A stretch of DNA of 64,000 nt from an uncultured Flavobacteriaceae bacterium (GTDB taxonomy: Bacteria > Bacteroidota > Bacteroidia > Flavobacteriales > Flavobacteriaceae): the NCBI GenBank assembly GCA_947488345.1, contig CANKZQ010000002.1, positions 496,001-560,000 on the forward strand, given 5' to 3'. This document shows, in pieces, positions 26,311-36,529 of this stretch; within the stretch, counting starts at the first letter, position 1; every line of letters starts with the position of its first letter. Below the pieces are notes generated by a model that saw only the letters and a program-made list of their open reading frames with translations, was not told where the DNA came from and did no database searches. The translations under genes were made by a program, and so were the position numbers.

Positions 26311-27810
26311 ATGAAAAATAAAGTATTATTTATCGTAACCATCATCGTAGTTTTTCTGCTAGGGCTCTTAGCCTCTAGTATTGTTAATAGAAAATCTGAA
26401 GCCAAGTATAAATATGTACCTAAGGTCAATATTTCAGAAAATGAACCTAGAAATGCTGTTTGGGGAGAAAACTTTCCGTTAGAATACCAATCCTCGTTGC
26501 AAACGTTAGATACTATGTTTAGAACTTTTCAAGGAGGCTCGGCTATGCGCGATGTCTTAGAAGAAGATCCTAATTTGGTGATTCTTTTTGCAGGATATGG
26601 GTTCTCAAAAGATTACAATCAAGGGCGAGGCCATGCCTATGCTATTGAAGATATTCACAACACCTTACGAACTGGCGGACCTACAGGAAAAGATGATGGC
26701 CCCATGCCCGCAACCTGTTGGACGTGTAAAAGTCCGGACGTACCACGTTTAATGAACGAAATCGGGATTGCAGAATTTTATAGTGGTAAATGGGCAGGGA
26801 AAGGTGAGGAAATTGTAAATCCTATTGGTTGTGCCGATTGTCACGATCCGAATAGTATGAAATTACGAATAACAAGGCCTGCCTTAGTAGAAGCCTTTGA
26901 TGCGATGGGTAAAGACATCAATCAAGCCACGCATAACGAAATGCGTTCGTTGGTGTGTGCACAATGTCATGTAGAATATTATTTTGATAAAAAATTGCCT
27001 GGAAAAGAAGGCGTTCCGTATTTGAAATTTCCTTGGAAAAACGGTATGACCGTTGAAGCCATGGAAGACTACTATGATAATATAGAATTTAAAGATTGGA
27101 CACATAAAATTAGCAAGGCTCCTATGTTAAAAGCACAGCATCCAGGATATGAAACATTTACAACGGGTGTGCATGCTGACCGCGGCGTATCTTGTGCCGA
27201 TTGCCATATGCCATATAAAAGTGAAGGTGGACAAAAATTCACAGATCATCATATTCAATCTCCTTTAAACAATACGTCGAATGCCTGTCAGGTATGTCAC
27301 CGTGAAGAATCTACAAAGTTAATTGCCAATGTGTATGACAGACAACAAAAAGCAGCCGAAAATCGCTTAAAGCTTGAAGGCCTTTTGGTGAACGCACATC
27401 TCGAAGCTGCTAAGTGTTGGGAGTTAGGCGCCACCGAAGAACAGATGAAACCCATTTTAACAGATATCCGTCATGCGCAATGGCGCTGGGATTATTCTGC
27501 TGCCGCGCATGGAGCCTCTTTTCATTCACCAGTTGAAACAGCTAGAGTGATTGGTAGTGGTTTAGTAAAAGCCCAAGAAGCACGGCTAAAACTAGCGCGT
27601 ATGCTAGCCAGCCTAGGTCATAATAAACCTATTGAAATGCCAGATATTTCTACCAAAGAAAAGGCACAAGAATTTATTGGGTTGGATATGGAAAAATTGC
27701 GTTCCAACAAGGCAGCCTTTAAAAAGAACTTACTACCCAAGTGGTTAGAAGAAGCGAAAGCACGGGAGGCTGCAATGGACACTAAATCAGTTTCTTCGAT
27801 AGACAAATAA
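26311..27810 (+). CDS. nrfA: Cytochrome c nitrite reductase catalytic subunit (pentahaem, ammonia-forming)
   Basis: The protein has 499 residues from the ATG at 26311; an in-frame ATG at 26269 lies inside nrfH and is not needed. The active-site haem motif CWTCK (about 136-140) is the NrfA hallmark. Four CxxCH motifs follow (about 174, 216, 295 and 326). An N-terminal membrane helix serves as signal or anchor. It reduces nitrite to ammonium with six electrons in the periplasm. Its haem attachment likely depends on CcsBA encoded just downstream. Confidence 0.96.
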   Translation: MKNKVLFIVTIIVVFLLGLLASSIVNRKSEAKYKYVPKVNISENEPRNAVWGENFPLEYQSSLQTLDTMFRTFQGGSAMRDVLEEDPNLVILFAGYGFSKDYNQGRGHAYAIEDIHNTLRTGGPTGKDDGPMPATCWTCKSPDVPRLMNEIGIAEFYSGKWAGKGEEIVNPIGCADCHDPNSMKLRITRPALVEAFDAMGKDINQATHNEMRSLVCAQCHVEYYFDKKLPGKEGVPYLKFPWKNGMTVEAMEDYYDNIEFKDWTHKISKAPMLKAQHPGYETFTTGVHADRGVSCADCHMPYKSEGGQKFTDHHIQSPLNNTSNACQVCHREESTKLIANVYDRQQKAAENRLKLEGLLVNAHLEAAKCWELGATEEQMKPILTDIRHAQWRWDYSAAAHGASFHSPVETARVIGSGLVKAQEARLKLARMLASLGHNKPIEMPDISTKEKAQEFIGLDMEKLRSNKAAFKKNLLPKWLEEAKAREAAMDTKSVSSIDK

Positions 27811-27832
27811 GCAGTCTTAAAAAATGTTATGA

Positions 27833-27875
27833 TAGAGATACCTTATTCACAAAGTTTGGTGTCTCTATTATTTTT
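27833..27875 (+). terminator. Rho-independent terminator after nrfA
   Basis: TAGAGATACC (27833-27842) pairs with GGTGTCTCTA (27858-27867) with one G-T wobble and a 15-nt loop, followed by TTATTTTTC. It separates nrfA from ccsBA, so the latter may have its own promoter or be expressed by read-through. Confidence 0.75.
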
Positions 27876-27895
27876 CAACAAACTAAATATCGTAC

Positions 27896-30800
27896 ATGCA
27901 TAAATTAATTCGCTTTTTCTCTTCCTCAATTTTAGCAATTCTACTCCTCTTTACCTTTGCACTTGCGATGGCCGTTGCCACTTTTGTAGAAAATGACTTT
28001 GGTACAGCAACAGCCTGGCAGCTTATTTATGATGCTTGGTGGTTTGAACTGGTCATGTTAGGATTAGGTATTTGTTTTATCATGAACATCTACAAATACA
28101 AGCTCTGGAAACTAAATAAATGGCCCTTACTCATGTTTCACCTAGCTTTTATTGTGATTCTCATCGGCGCCAGTATTACACGCTACGCTTCATATGGTGG
28201 TATTATGCGCATCCGAGAAGGTGCTGCCTCTAATGTCATTATTTCAGATAGCAATTACCTGCATATTCATTTAACATCTGGAGAGCACACAAAAACGGTG
28301 CGAAAACCAATTAATTTTTCACCGTTGAGTGATAATGATTTTAGCATCACCACAGAGTTTAACAATGCTCCAATCACCATTTCGTATAATGAATTTATCG
28401 CCGATGCCATTCCACAAATAAAAGAAAACCAACCCAACGGAAAACCGCTACTTCAAATGGTTGTTTCAGCAGGAAGTGGAAGAGAAACGGTTTTTTTAGA
28501 AAAGGGCGAAATTGAAAGTATTGGTGAGCATCAACACAAAGTGGGTTTTGAAGTCGACGAAGAGGGCGTGATTAATATCATTGAAAATGACGGTTTTTTT
28601 AGCATCTTATCACCTCGGGATTTAAGCACTTTCGTTATGGCTACCGAAACAGCAGGCACCATCAAAAAGGATAGCCTCCATGCCATGTCATTACGAACCT
28701 TATATCGCGATGGAGATGCCTCTTTTGTGCCGTTGTCATATCATCCGAAAGCAAGTATTGGCCTCATTAGCGAGTCAGAAAAACCAAAAGATAATGATGA
28801 ACTAAAAGATGATGCCCTAGTGGTGAATGTGCAAGTAAATGATCAAACAAAACAGACAACCCTACTCTATCGCGAAGGCTTTCTACCCACCAAACACGAT
28901 GTTGATATTGGCGAGGTCAATGTGTCGTTATCGTACGGAGCCGAACCCGTAATTACGCCTTTTTCAATTCATTTAGATGATTTTCAATTAGAGCGTTATC
29001 CTGGCTCTACGAGTCCGTCGGCCTATGCCAGTGAAGTCAAAGTCATTGACGATAATCAGGAAATGCCACATCGAATTTTCATGAATAATGTATTAGATTA
29101 TAAAGGCTATCGCTTTTTTCAAGCGAGTTATGATACGGATGAATTAGGTACTGTGTTAGCAGTCAATCATGACGCCATTGGAACAAACGTGACCTATTTG
29201 GGCTATTTTTTAATGATGATTGGTATGTTTTTTACTCTTTTTGGGAAAAGTTCTCGGTTTACCTTAATCAATAAAAAATTAAAAAAACTGAAGAAGAAAA
29301 ATGTCGCCATGTTGTTGTTTTTGCTGAGTATGTCAACACCCTCCTTTTCACAAGAAAACCAATCCACGACTCCTACCATAGATATAAATACCATCGACGC
29401 GCAACGGGTAGACCCACAACATGCAGAACTATTCGGTCGATTAATGGTACAGGATTTAGACGGAAGAATCAAGCCGATCAATACCTTGGCTTCCGAGTTT
29501 TTAAGAAAGCTATCACGTAAGCCTTATTTCAAATTTACTAAGAACGGCGAAAGTGTTCGGTTAAATGCTAATCAGGCCTTTTTAGCCATGCAAGCAGCAT
29601 CGAATGTTTGGCAATATATTCCGATCATAAAAGTAGATCAAAAAAAGGGTGGTGAATTATTTAAAGATGTAAAAATGAGTGAAGATGGCTTGGTGTCATT
29701 TATGGGTTTATTAGATGATAAAGGTAAGTATCTATTAGGCGAAGTTGTTGAAGTAGCAAATAAAAAGAAACCTGCCGAACGTAATGAGTTTGATAAAGAA
29801 GTACTCAAAGTCGATGAACGCTTTAATATTTTGTTCAATGTCTTTTCAGGTAACTATTTAAAAGTGTTTCCGAATAGTAATGATGAAAATAATAAATGGC
29901 ATAGCCAAACACATCATTTTCAAGATTTCCCACCTGAAGATGGTGAATTTGCAAAACAGATCGCCTTCAATTATTTTAAAGATGTCAATGCGAAAAATTG
30001 GGTGGCGGCCAGTGAAAAACTCGATTATATCAAGACCTTTCAGGATGTTTTAGGTAAAGAGATTATTCCGAATAACGAACGTATTGAAGCCGAATTATGG
30101 TATAACCAAATGAATTTAAACTTCTGGTTGTTTCAGGCATTTTTTACCCTAGGAATGGTATTATTGGTCTTGTCGATCGTGAAAATTTTTATGCAGAAAA
30201 AGGGTGTCGAAGCTGTTTGGAATACCTTAATCATTATAACGCTGATTAGTTTTTTGATCTTTACAGGAAACATTCTCTTGCGCTGGTATGTTGCCCAGCA
30301 TGCACCTTGGAGTAACGGTTATGAAATGCTCGTTTTTGTGGCTTGGGTATTATTGCTTTGCGGATTAATGACCTTTCGGAAATCTGATTTTGCATTGCCA
30401 CTCGCTACCTTATTTTCTGGAGCCTTATTGTTTGTGAGTTATTTAGATTGGTTGAGCCCAGAAATTACGAATTTAATGCCTGTATTAAAATCTTTTTGGC
30501 TCAAAGTGCATGTGGCTACAATCGTAAGTAGTTATGCCCCACTGGCCTTATCTTTTATTTTAGGTTTTATGGCCTTATTACTCATGATTTTTAAAACTCC
30601 AACGACCAAAAGTGTTATCAATGTGCGTATCAAAGAACTCACCTATATTAATGAGATTTCTATGACCATTGGGTTGTTTGTATTAGCCGTTGGTACTTTT
30701 TTAGGTGGTATCTGGGCCAATGAATCTTGGGGTCGATATTGGGCCTGGGACCCTAAAGAAACGTGGGCACTCATTAGCATCATTGTGTATGTAATTGTAT

Positions 30801-31039
30801 TGCACTTGCGTTTTGTGCCTGCCTTAAAAAGTAACTATGTGTTGAATGTAGCCAGTGTATTTGCTTTTGGCTCCATCATTATGACCTCTTTTGGTGTAAA
30901 TTACTATTTGTCTGGCTTGCATAGTTATGCGGCGGGTGATCCCTTGCCAATTCCTACGTTTATCTATGTGCTTATAGCGGTGATCGTACTAACATCTGTT
31001 GTAGCTTTTGTAAGAAATAAACAAATAACAAAAACTTAG
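27896..31039 (+). CDS. ccsBA: Fused cytochrome c biogenesis protein CcsBA (System II)
   Basis: The protein has 1047 residues. The N-terminal half is ResB/CcsB-like, with transmembrane helices near residues 10-105 and 425-445 and a long periplasmic domain between them. The C-terminal part is CcsA, with about eight helices and the tryptophan-rich haem-handling motif WGRYWAWDPKETW (about 946-958), plus conserved histidines (QHAPWSNGYEM, KVHVAT, LHSYA). Such fusions occur in Bacteroidota and Epsilonproteobacteria. It carries haem across the membrane and attaches it to CxxCH sites, here most directly those of NrfHA. NrfA's CxxCK site often needs a dedicated synthase. Confidence 0.94.
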   Translation: MHKLIRFFSSSILAILLLFTFALAMAVATFVENDFGTATAWQLIYDAWWFELVMLGLGICFIMNIYKYKLWKLNKWPLLMFHLAFIVILIGASITRYASYGGIMRIREGAASNVIISDSNYLHIHLTSGEHTKTVRKPINFSPLSDNDFSITTEFNNAPITISYNEFIADAIPQIKENQPNGKPLLQMVVSAGSGRETVFLEKGEIESIGEHQHKVGFEVDEEGVINIIENDGFFSILSPRDLSTFVMATETAGTIKKDSLHAMSLRTLYRDGDASFVPLSYHPKASIGLISESEKPKDNDELKDDALVVNVQVNDQTKQTTLLYREGFLPTKHDVDIGEVNVSLSYGAEPVITPFSIHLDDFQLERYPGSTSPSAYASEVKVIDDNQEMPHRIFMNNVLDYKGYRFFQASYDTDELGTVLAVNHDAIGTNVTYLGYFLMMIGMFFTLFGKSSRFTLINKKLKKLKKKNVAMLLFLLSMSTPSFSQENQSTTPTIDINTIDAQRVDPQHAELFGRLMVQDLDGRIKPINTLASEFLRKLSRKPYFKFTKNGESVRLNANQAFLAMQAASNVWQYIPIIKVDQKKGGELFKDVKMSEDGLVSFMGLLDDKGKYLLGEVVEVANKKKPAERNEFDKEVLKVDERFNILFNVFSGNYLKVFPNSNDENNKWHSQTHHFQDFPPEDGEFAKQIAFNYFKDVNAKNWVAASEKLDYIKTFQDVLGKEIIPNNERIEAELWYNQMNLNFWLFQAFFTLGMVLLVLSIVKIFMQKKGVEAVWNTLIIITLISFLIFTGNILLRWYVAQHAPWSNGYEMLVFVAWVLLLCGLMTFRKSDFALPLATLFSGALLFVSYLDWLSPEITNLMPVLKSFWLKVHVATIVSSYAPLALSFILGFMALLLMIFKTPTTKSVINVRIKELTYINEISMTIGLFVLAVGTFLGGIWANESWGRYWAWDPKETWALISIIVYVIVLHLRFVPALKSNYVLNVASVFAFGSIIMTSFGVNYYLSGLHSYAAGDPLPIPTFIYVLIAVIVLTSVVAFVRNKQITKT

Positions 31040-31058
31040 CAGTAAATGTCGCAAAACA

Positions 31059-31358
31059 ATGAAAGGCACTATTACATATCAATTTTCAACCAACCTATGG
31101 AAACATGATTCTCCAGGTGGATGGTATTTTGTTTCGCTACCAAAACAACTATCGAAAGAAATAAGAGAAAACCTTGGCTGGCAAGAAGAAGGCTGGGGAA
31201 GAATGAAAACTGAGGCCGAAATTAAAAATCACCAATGGAAAACCGCCATTTGGTTTGATACAAAAATGCAACTCTATGTGCTGCCTATAAAAGCCGAAAT
31301 TAGAGAAAAACTCAATCTTGAAATCAATAAGATGATAGAAATTAAAATTTGGATATAA
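31059..31358 (+). CDS. DUF1905-family protein
   Basis: The protein has 99 residues and is one compact domain. It begins with a strand (GTITYQFSTNLWKHDSPGGWYFVSLP) and has the GWGRMKTEAEI segment typical of DUF1905. It has no signal peptide or membrane segment. The biochemical role is unknown. It starts 19 nt after ccsBA but probably has no functional link to it. Confidence 0.82.
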   Translation: MKGTITYQFSTNLWKHDSPGGWYFVSLPKQLSKEIRENLGWQEEGWGRMKTEAEIKNHQWKTAIWFDTKMQLYVLPIKAEIREKLNLEINKMIEIKIWI

Positions 31359-31433
31359 AAGAATAAGACTACGGTTAAAGTATATGAGCAATTGTATCGT
31401 GCTATGTAACGTACTTCCACAGCAACAATAAGA

Positions 31434-32174
31434 ATGAATTATAAAGAATACATACCATCAACTGCACTGCAGCCATTCATAGACTCCTATTGGGTAGCAA
31501 CAAACTACGACCAAGATAAGGAGTCTAGCATACTCCCAGATGGATCTATTGATATTATTTTTGATTTAAACGACGATATTGGTTGCCATTGGAAAAATAA
31601 CATCAGAATTTCAGGAATGATGACTAAACATCGTACAGTCATCTCAAAAAAAAATGCTGAAATCTTAGGAGTTCGATTTAAAACTGGTCAATTCAATACC
31701 ATTTCAAACATTGCACTTTCAGAAATAAAAAACAAAACAATAAGTGCCTCAGAAATAGTTCCCATGTTCAACAATTCGATAATAGAAAAATTGAGAGACA
31801 AAAATAATCACGTTGAAAAACTACAATTTCTAAATGACTTCATAACAGCCAAAATTAATTGGTCAAGATCCAACAGCTTAGAACTTTCAGTTTGTAAAGC
31901 TATTCGTTCTAATTTTCAAGAATTAGATCTTATAAAAATAGCCAAAGAGCATTTTATAAGTTTAAGACAATTAGAGAGACGTTTTAAGAAAATAGTTGGG
32001 GTGACTATGAAGGAATACCATGCTATCATCCGTTTTAACAAAGCAATCGAATGTATTGCTACAAATCAAAATACGAGTTTATTATGTATTGCTTTTGATA
32101 CTGGTTATTATGACCATGCGCATCTTACAAAAGAGATACATCGCATGTCTGGATTAAATCCTTCGGCATTGTAA
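31434..32174 (+). CDS. AraC-family transcriptional regulator
   Basis: The protein has 246 residues. The N-terminal part (about 1-130) is a ligand-binding-like domain of the DUF6597 type, with the characteristic SYWVATN and ILPDGSIDIIF. The C-terminal 100 residues are an AraC helix-turn-helix domain: KIAKEHFISLRQLERRFKK and a second HTH with GYYDHAHLTKEIHRMSG. The inducer is unknown. The VOC-family gene that follows is the likely partner or target. Confidence 0.9.
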   Translation: MNYKEYIPSTALQPFIDSYWVATNYDQDKESSILPDGSIDIIFDLNDDIGCHWKNNIRISGMMTKHRTVISKKNAEILGVRFKTGQFNTISNIALSEIKNKTISASEIVPMFNNSIIEKLRDKNNHVEKLQFLNDFITAKINWSRSNSLELSVCKAIRSNFQELDLIKIAKEHFISLRQLERRFKKIVGVTMKEYHAIIRFNKAIECIATNQNTSLLCIAFDTGYYDHAHLTKEIHRMSGLNPSAL

Positions 32175-32215
32175 TTTTGTCGTTTTTTTACAAAGCGGCT
32201 CACTTTCCCTCTTGT

Positions 32216-32223
32216 TACTTTTG
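32216..32223 (+). promoter_or_regulatory. Bacteroidota-type -7 element ahead of the VOC gene
   Basis: TACTTTTG matches TAnnTTTG and lies 83 nt before the ATG of the VOC-family gene. A clear -33 TTG is not seen at the usual distance, so this is a candidate only. Confidence 0.3.
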
Positions 32224-32306
32224 TCATAGATAACTGATGATTAACTACTTGTTAAAGACAACTCAAATCAGTTTTCTTCTTAATATATACTTAACTAATA
32301 AAAACT

Positions 32307-32699
32307 ATGACAAAATTTGAATCTCTTACTCCAAATATAATGGTTAAAGATGTGAACGCAACCCTCAATTATTACATTCATAAATTAGACTTTAAACTCA
32401 TTGATGTAAATCCAGAATCAGGTCAGTATGAATGGGGTTATGTAATGTTTGATAACGTGGGTTTTATGTTTCAGGAAGAAAATTCACTGAAAAATGAGTA
32501 CAAAGAACTAGAACCAATGACTATTGGAGGATCCTTAACCTTCTACGTTCGAATAAAAAACATACATACTTATTATCATAAAATCTCAAACAAAGTTAAA
32601 GTCGTTAAATCAATGAATAAAACCTTTTATGATACAAATGAATTTGCCATCATAGATATAAATGGGTTTATTTTAACCTTTTCAGAAACTACGATATAA
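32307..32699 (+). CDS. VOC-superfamily protein (glyoxalase/bleomycin-resistance fold)
   Basis: The protein has 130 residues, the size of one two-module VOC unit. It shows the NIMVKDVNATLNYYIHKLDFKLIDV opening and the closing FAIIDINGFILTFSE strand. Glu/His metal ligands typical of active glyoxalases are not clearly retained, so it may be a binding protein or a dioxygenase-like enzyme. It follows an AraC regulator gene in the same direction. Confidence 0.82.
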   Translation: MTKFESLTPNIMVKDVNATLNYYIHKLDFKLIDVNPESGQYEWGYVMFDNVGFMFQEENSLKNEYKELEPMTIGGSLTFYVRIKNIHTYYHKISNKVKVVKSMNKTFYDTNEFAIIDINGFILTFSETTI

Positions 32700-32784
32700 G
32701 TCTCGAAATAGTTCTGTCAACAATCTACAAACGATTGGTGCAAGAAAAAACTGTAACAATCATTGATTTATTACATCTTTAAAG

Positions 32785-34338
32785 ATGAACACTCACACAA
32801 ATACAATGCGGTTAACAATTTTAGTAGTATGCATCCTCACTCAATTATCGTCAATATATGGGCAAACATCCTTAAAAGACATCAACCTACAACACGGAAA
32901 ATATGAAGTAGGGTTTCAACATTATACGGTCATTGATAGTACAAGAACTTACAGAATCCGTAATGACTATAATAATCAATTGATCAGCAGGCCCGTCCCT
33001 ATTAGTATTTGGTATCCAGCCAACATTCAAAACGGGGTATCCAAGCAGTTGACTGTGTTAGATTATTTAGAGGTTTTAAAAGAAGAGGAAGAGTGGAAAG
33101 ACCTACCGAATGCCTGGCTATTAGATTGGTTTCCGTATTTATGGAATACCCCACAAAATAAGGCACATCTATCAGAAAGCGTCACTGCCTTTTCAAATAC
33201 GAGTTTTTCAGAAGGGAAATTCCCAGTTGTAGTATACGCTGCTAGTTATCAAGCTTCCTCCATCGAAAATTTTGCCTTATTCGAATACCTGGCAAGTAAT
33301 GGCTATGTCGTCATCTCGAGTCCTTCAAGAGGAACAGATACCCGATGGTTAGAAGGTGGCACCGCAAAAGATATGGAAACACAGTCTAGAGATGTCGAAT
33401 TGCTCTTAAAAGAATTATATAGCTATGAAAATAGCAACCCCAATAAAATAGCGTTGATGGGTTTTAGCTTTGGCGGACTATCAAATGCTATTACAGCGAT
33501 GAAAAACAAGAATATTCGCGCCATCGTAAGTTTAGATGGTACCGAAAGATACAATTACCCAGTGCTAGAAAAATCACCTTATTTTAGTTTAGATAGGTTG
33601 GACATTCCGTATATCCATTTTGCACAAAAAGAGATCCCGAAAGCAGTACTCACTAGTGATAAGATTCCTGCGGAGTTGAATTACAAATTCCAGTTGTATG
33701 ATTCTATAACATATAGCGATGCCCACAGTTACAGATTTCATGACTTATCACATTCATATTTTAGCTCCTATGGGGTGTTATTTGCCAATAGAGATAAAAG
33801 ACAAGACAAAAGTGATGCTAAAATTATGGTGTCTTATAAACTCCTTGCCGAACATACCTTGCAGTTTTTAAATGCCACTTTGAAAAATGATGAGAAAGCC
33901 AAAACGTTCATCGAAAACAGCCCGGAGGAAAATGGTTTCAATGAAAGTCTGATTTCGAAAAAAATGAAAAAATCACTTGATAAACCCTTTGATTATAAAA
34001 ATTTCAATGATTTGGCATTTAGTCAAGATTATCAAGATCTAATTCCGTTATACCAAAAAACCAAGGCAAAACATCCCACCCTAGAGTTGAAAGAAGGGAT
34101 GCTAAACACACTTGGTTTGCACCTGTCTTTTAATCCTTCAACGAAGAAACAGGGTATTCACGTCTTATTATTGGCGGTGCATATCTATCCAAAATCGGCA
34201 AATCTGTATGATAGTTTAGCTGAGGTGTACCTTTACAAAAAGGATATTCAAAATGCGATTACCAACTTTAAAAAGTCGTTAGAACTAAACCCCAACAACG
34301 AGAATGCCCTACTTAAATTGAAGCAATTAAAAGATTAA
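32785..34338 (+). CDS. Secreted alpha/beta hydrolase with C-terminal TPR repeat
   Basis: The protein has 517 residues with a signal peptide ending SSIYGQ. The central region is an alpha/beta hydrolase fold with the nucleophile elbow GFSFGG (about 230-235), and it resembles dienelactone hydrolase or platelet-activating-factor acetylhydrolase. The segment FRFHDLSHSYFSS may hold the catalytic His. The last ~60 residues form a TPR-like helical pair (SLAEVYLYKKDIQNAITNFKKSLELNP). A catalytic hydrolase joined to TPR is a common Bacteroidota layout. Substrate unknown. Confidence 0.82.
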   Translation: MNTHTNTMRLTILVVCILTQLSSIYGQTSLKDINLQHGKYEVGFQHYTVIDSTRTYRIRNDYNNQLISRPVPISIWYPANIQNGVSKQLTVLDYLEVLKEEEEWKDLPNAWLLDWFPYLWNTPQNKAHLSESVTAFSNTSFSEGKFPVVVYAASYQASSIENFALFEYLASNGYVVISSPSRGTDTRWLEGGTAKDMETQSRDVELLLKELYSYENSNPNKIALMGFSFGGLSNAITAMKNKNIRAIVSLDGTERYNYPVLEKSPYFSLDRLDIPYIHFAQKEIPKAVLTSDKIPAELNYKFQLYDSITYSDAHSYRFHDLSHSYFSSYGVLFANRDKRQDKSDAKIMVSYKLLAEHTLQFLNATLKNDEKAKTFIENSPEENGFNESLISKKMKKSLDKPFDYKNFNDLAFSQDYQDLIPLYQKTKAKHPTLELKEGMLNTLGLHLSFNPSTKKQGIHVLLLAVHIYPKSANLYDSLAEVYLYKKDIQNAITNFKKSLELNPNNENALLKLKQLKD

Positions 34339-34430
34339 AACAGGTCACAGTAAGTTCACTCTTTAAACTTAATTATCTTTACACAAATTAGTTGTGTATG
34401 GAACGCCTTGAAATCATTAAATCTATCGTC

Positions 34431-35378
34431 ATGAAATTTGCACTATTTATTGTTGGATGCTTTTTAGTAGTACTTGTTGGTTGCGACACAAAAGTTGAAG
34501 AAGGTGTCATGAAAAGTGATCTTTTAAAAGATGTAGAAATGGTCACCGATTACGGTACTATTATTATTCGTTTATCAGATGAAACACCAATCCATAGAAA
34601 TAATTTTATCAAATTAGTAAACCAAAAGTTTTATGACAGTATCGCCTTTCATCGCGTGATTGAAAATTTTGTTATTCAAGCAGGAAACTCGACAACAAAA
34701 CCTTCAAAGGTATTCAATGGAAACGGAGATCCCGAAGTATCATATACGATTCAAGCAGAAATTAAACCAAACCTATTTCACAAACGTGGGGCTTTAGGGG
34801 CCGCAAGAACAGGACATATATCTAATCGAAGCCGTGTGTCAAGCGGATTACAATTTTATATTGTTCAGCGTGGACTTCAAGTTGATAGTACATTAAACAA
34901 GGCGTCTCAAAGAATCAATAAGCAATTGGCATTCAATACTGTAATTAATCGCCCAGAAATCAGTACAGATATCGATGCGTATATAACATTGAGAGAAAAA
35001 TTGAATGCACTGAAAGAAGATAATATAGCTACAAAAGACACGGTAGTACTCAATACTTTAAAAAATAAGGTTGATGCATATAATATTGATTCTTTAACCA
35101 AAAACGAAGTTGAACAGATGAAAAAATATGTATTCCCTAAAGCACATGACGAAGTATATAGAACCATTGGAGGCACACCGCACTTAGATCAAAACTACAC
35201 TGTTTTTGGAGAGGTTGTTAAAGGAATGAATGTTGTTGATAGCATTGCAGCTGTAAAAACAACGAAGGATGGCAAACCAATAAAGGATGTTCGCATTATT
35301 TCTGTTCAAATGATTAAAAGAATAGCGATCGAAAAACAACGACAATTCAATTTGGATACCGTTTCTAACAGCATATAG
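34431..35378 (+). CDS. Cyclophilin-type peptidyl-prolyl isomerase, lipoprotein, with inserted helical segment
   Basis: The protein has 315 residues from the ATG at 34431, giving a lipoprotein signal (LVVLVGC). Earlier in-frame starts at 34392 (TTG) and 34398 would bury this signal. The cyclophilin halves are DYGTIIIRLSDETPIHRNNFIKL and FHRVIENFVIQAGN, then QNYTVFGEVVKGMNVVDSI. Between the FYIVQRG and YTVFGEV segments there is a helical charged insert of about 100 residues, longer than the usual loop. It probably assists folding of envelope proteins in the periplasm. Confidence 0.87.
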   Translation: MKFALFIVGCFLVVLVGCDTKVEEGVMKSDLLKDVEMVTDYGTIIIRLSDETPIHRNNFIKLVNQKFYDSIAFHRVIENFVIQAGNSTTKPSKVFNGNGDPEVSYTIQAEIKPNLFHKRGALGAARTGHISNRSRVSSGLQFYIVQRGLQVDSTLNKASQRINKQLAFNTVINRPEISTDIDAYITLREKLNALKEDNIATKDTVVLNTLKNKVDAYNIDSLTKNEVEQMKKYVFPKAHDEVYRTIGGTPHLDQNYTVFGEVVKGMNVVDSIAAVKTTKDGKPIKDVRIISVQMIKRIAIEKQRQFNLDTVSNSI

Positions 35379-35465
35379 ACCATAATTACTATGCTGAGAC
35401 TTCTACTAAAAGAATTGAAACTAATGCACTATTTTTATAGCACTTTTATAGACTTAAAATCTGGC

Positions 35466-36473
35466 ATGAAGAATTATATCGCAATACTCTTATTTTTAAC
35501 GTCAATAGCCGTAGATGCCCAAGATCTTACCGAAATTTATAAAAAGGTAAACCCCGCTGTGGTGGTCATATTCACCGAAGAGCAACAATTAGAAACAACA
35601 GGTATCACCAAAAAAATGGTGACTTCTCAAGGTTTAGGCTCTGGGTTTATGATCTCTCCAAAACATGTGGTCACTGCGGCGCATGTGGTTGACGTGGCCG
35701 AAAAATTAACGGTACAGTTTTTAGATGGTGAGAAAATTCCTGCCAAAGTACTCTCTACCAATAAAACGACTGATGTCGCCTTGATTGAATTGATATGGGA
35801 TAAAAAGAACGCCACGCTTGTGAACTTCGGTAATTCTAGTGAACTCAAAATTGGAGAGCGTATATTTATTGTAGGTGCTCCTTTTGGCTTGGGTCATTCA
35901 TTGTCTTCTGGATACGTAAGTGGCTTTAAAATATCGAACGGCAATAATATTTTTACAAAATCAGAATTTATTCAAACAGATGCGGCCATAAACACGGGCA
36001 ATTCTGGCGGGCCCATGTTCAACCTTAAAGGGGAAGTTGTAGGCGTTGTAAGCAAAATTTTAACAAAATCAGGTGGTTTTGAAGGGATTGGTTTTGCAGC
36101 CACCTCGAATATCGCCAAAAGCTTGTTGTTGTATGATAAAATTCCTTGGACCGGGGCCGATCTCATCCCCATTACTGGGAAGACTGCGAAGGCTTTTAAC
36201 GTGCCACAAAACAGTGGATTACTCGTGCAGCGTGTGGTACCTACCTCCAAATTTGGCATTAAAGGGATCAAAGGTGGGGATACCGAAGTATTCATTGAAA
36301 ATCAGAAATTGATTGTCGGAGGTGATATCATTTTATCAATTAATGGCATTCAATTTGACCTAACCGATCGGGCATTGACGAAATTAGGAACCTTCGTGAC
36401 CAATTTAAAGAAAGGAGATAGTTTTGAACTTAAAGTACTCCGACAAGGAAAAATGCTAACTGTTCAATTTTAG
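35466..36473 (+). CDS. Trypsin-like serine protease of HtrA/Deg type with one PDZ-like domain
   Basis: The protein has 335 residues from the ATG at 35466, which starts a proper signal peptide (ending AVDAQ); the open frame begins 75 nt earlier. The catalytic triad is His73 (VTAAHVV), Asp103 (TDVALIEL) and Ser180 (NTGNSGGPMF). A degenerate PDZ-like domain follows (about 240-335, with GGDIILSINGIQFD). It likely cleaves or holds misfolded periplasmic proteins. It lies next to a periplasmic peptidyl-prolyl isomerase gene, suggesting a shared envelope-quality role. Confidence 0.9.
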   Translation: MKNYIAILLFLTSIAVDAQDLTEIYKKVNPAVVVIFTEEQQLETTGITKKMVTSQGLGSGFMISPKHVVTAAHVVDVAEKLTVQFLDGEKIPAKVLSTNKTTDVALIELIWDKKNATLVNFGNSSELKIGERIFIVGAPFGLGHSLSSGYVSGFKISNGNNIFTKSEFIQTDAAINTGNSGGPMFNLKGEVVGVVSKILTKSGGFEGIGFAATSNIAKSLLLYDKIPWTGADLIPITGKTAKAFNVPQNSGLLVQRVVPTSKFGIKGIKGGDTEVFIENQKLIVGGDIILSINGIQFDLTDRALTKLGTFVTNLKKGDSFELKVLRQGKMLTVQF

Positions 36474-36529
36474 TTGTTTTTCATATGCTAAAAATATGGT
36501 ATATTCACTTTTTTATTTCTAAATTATAG

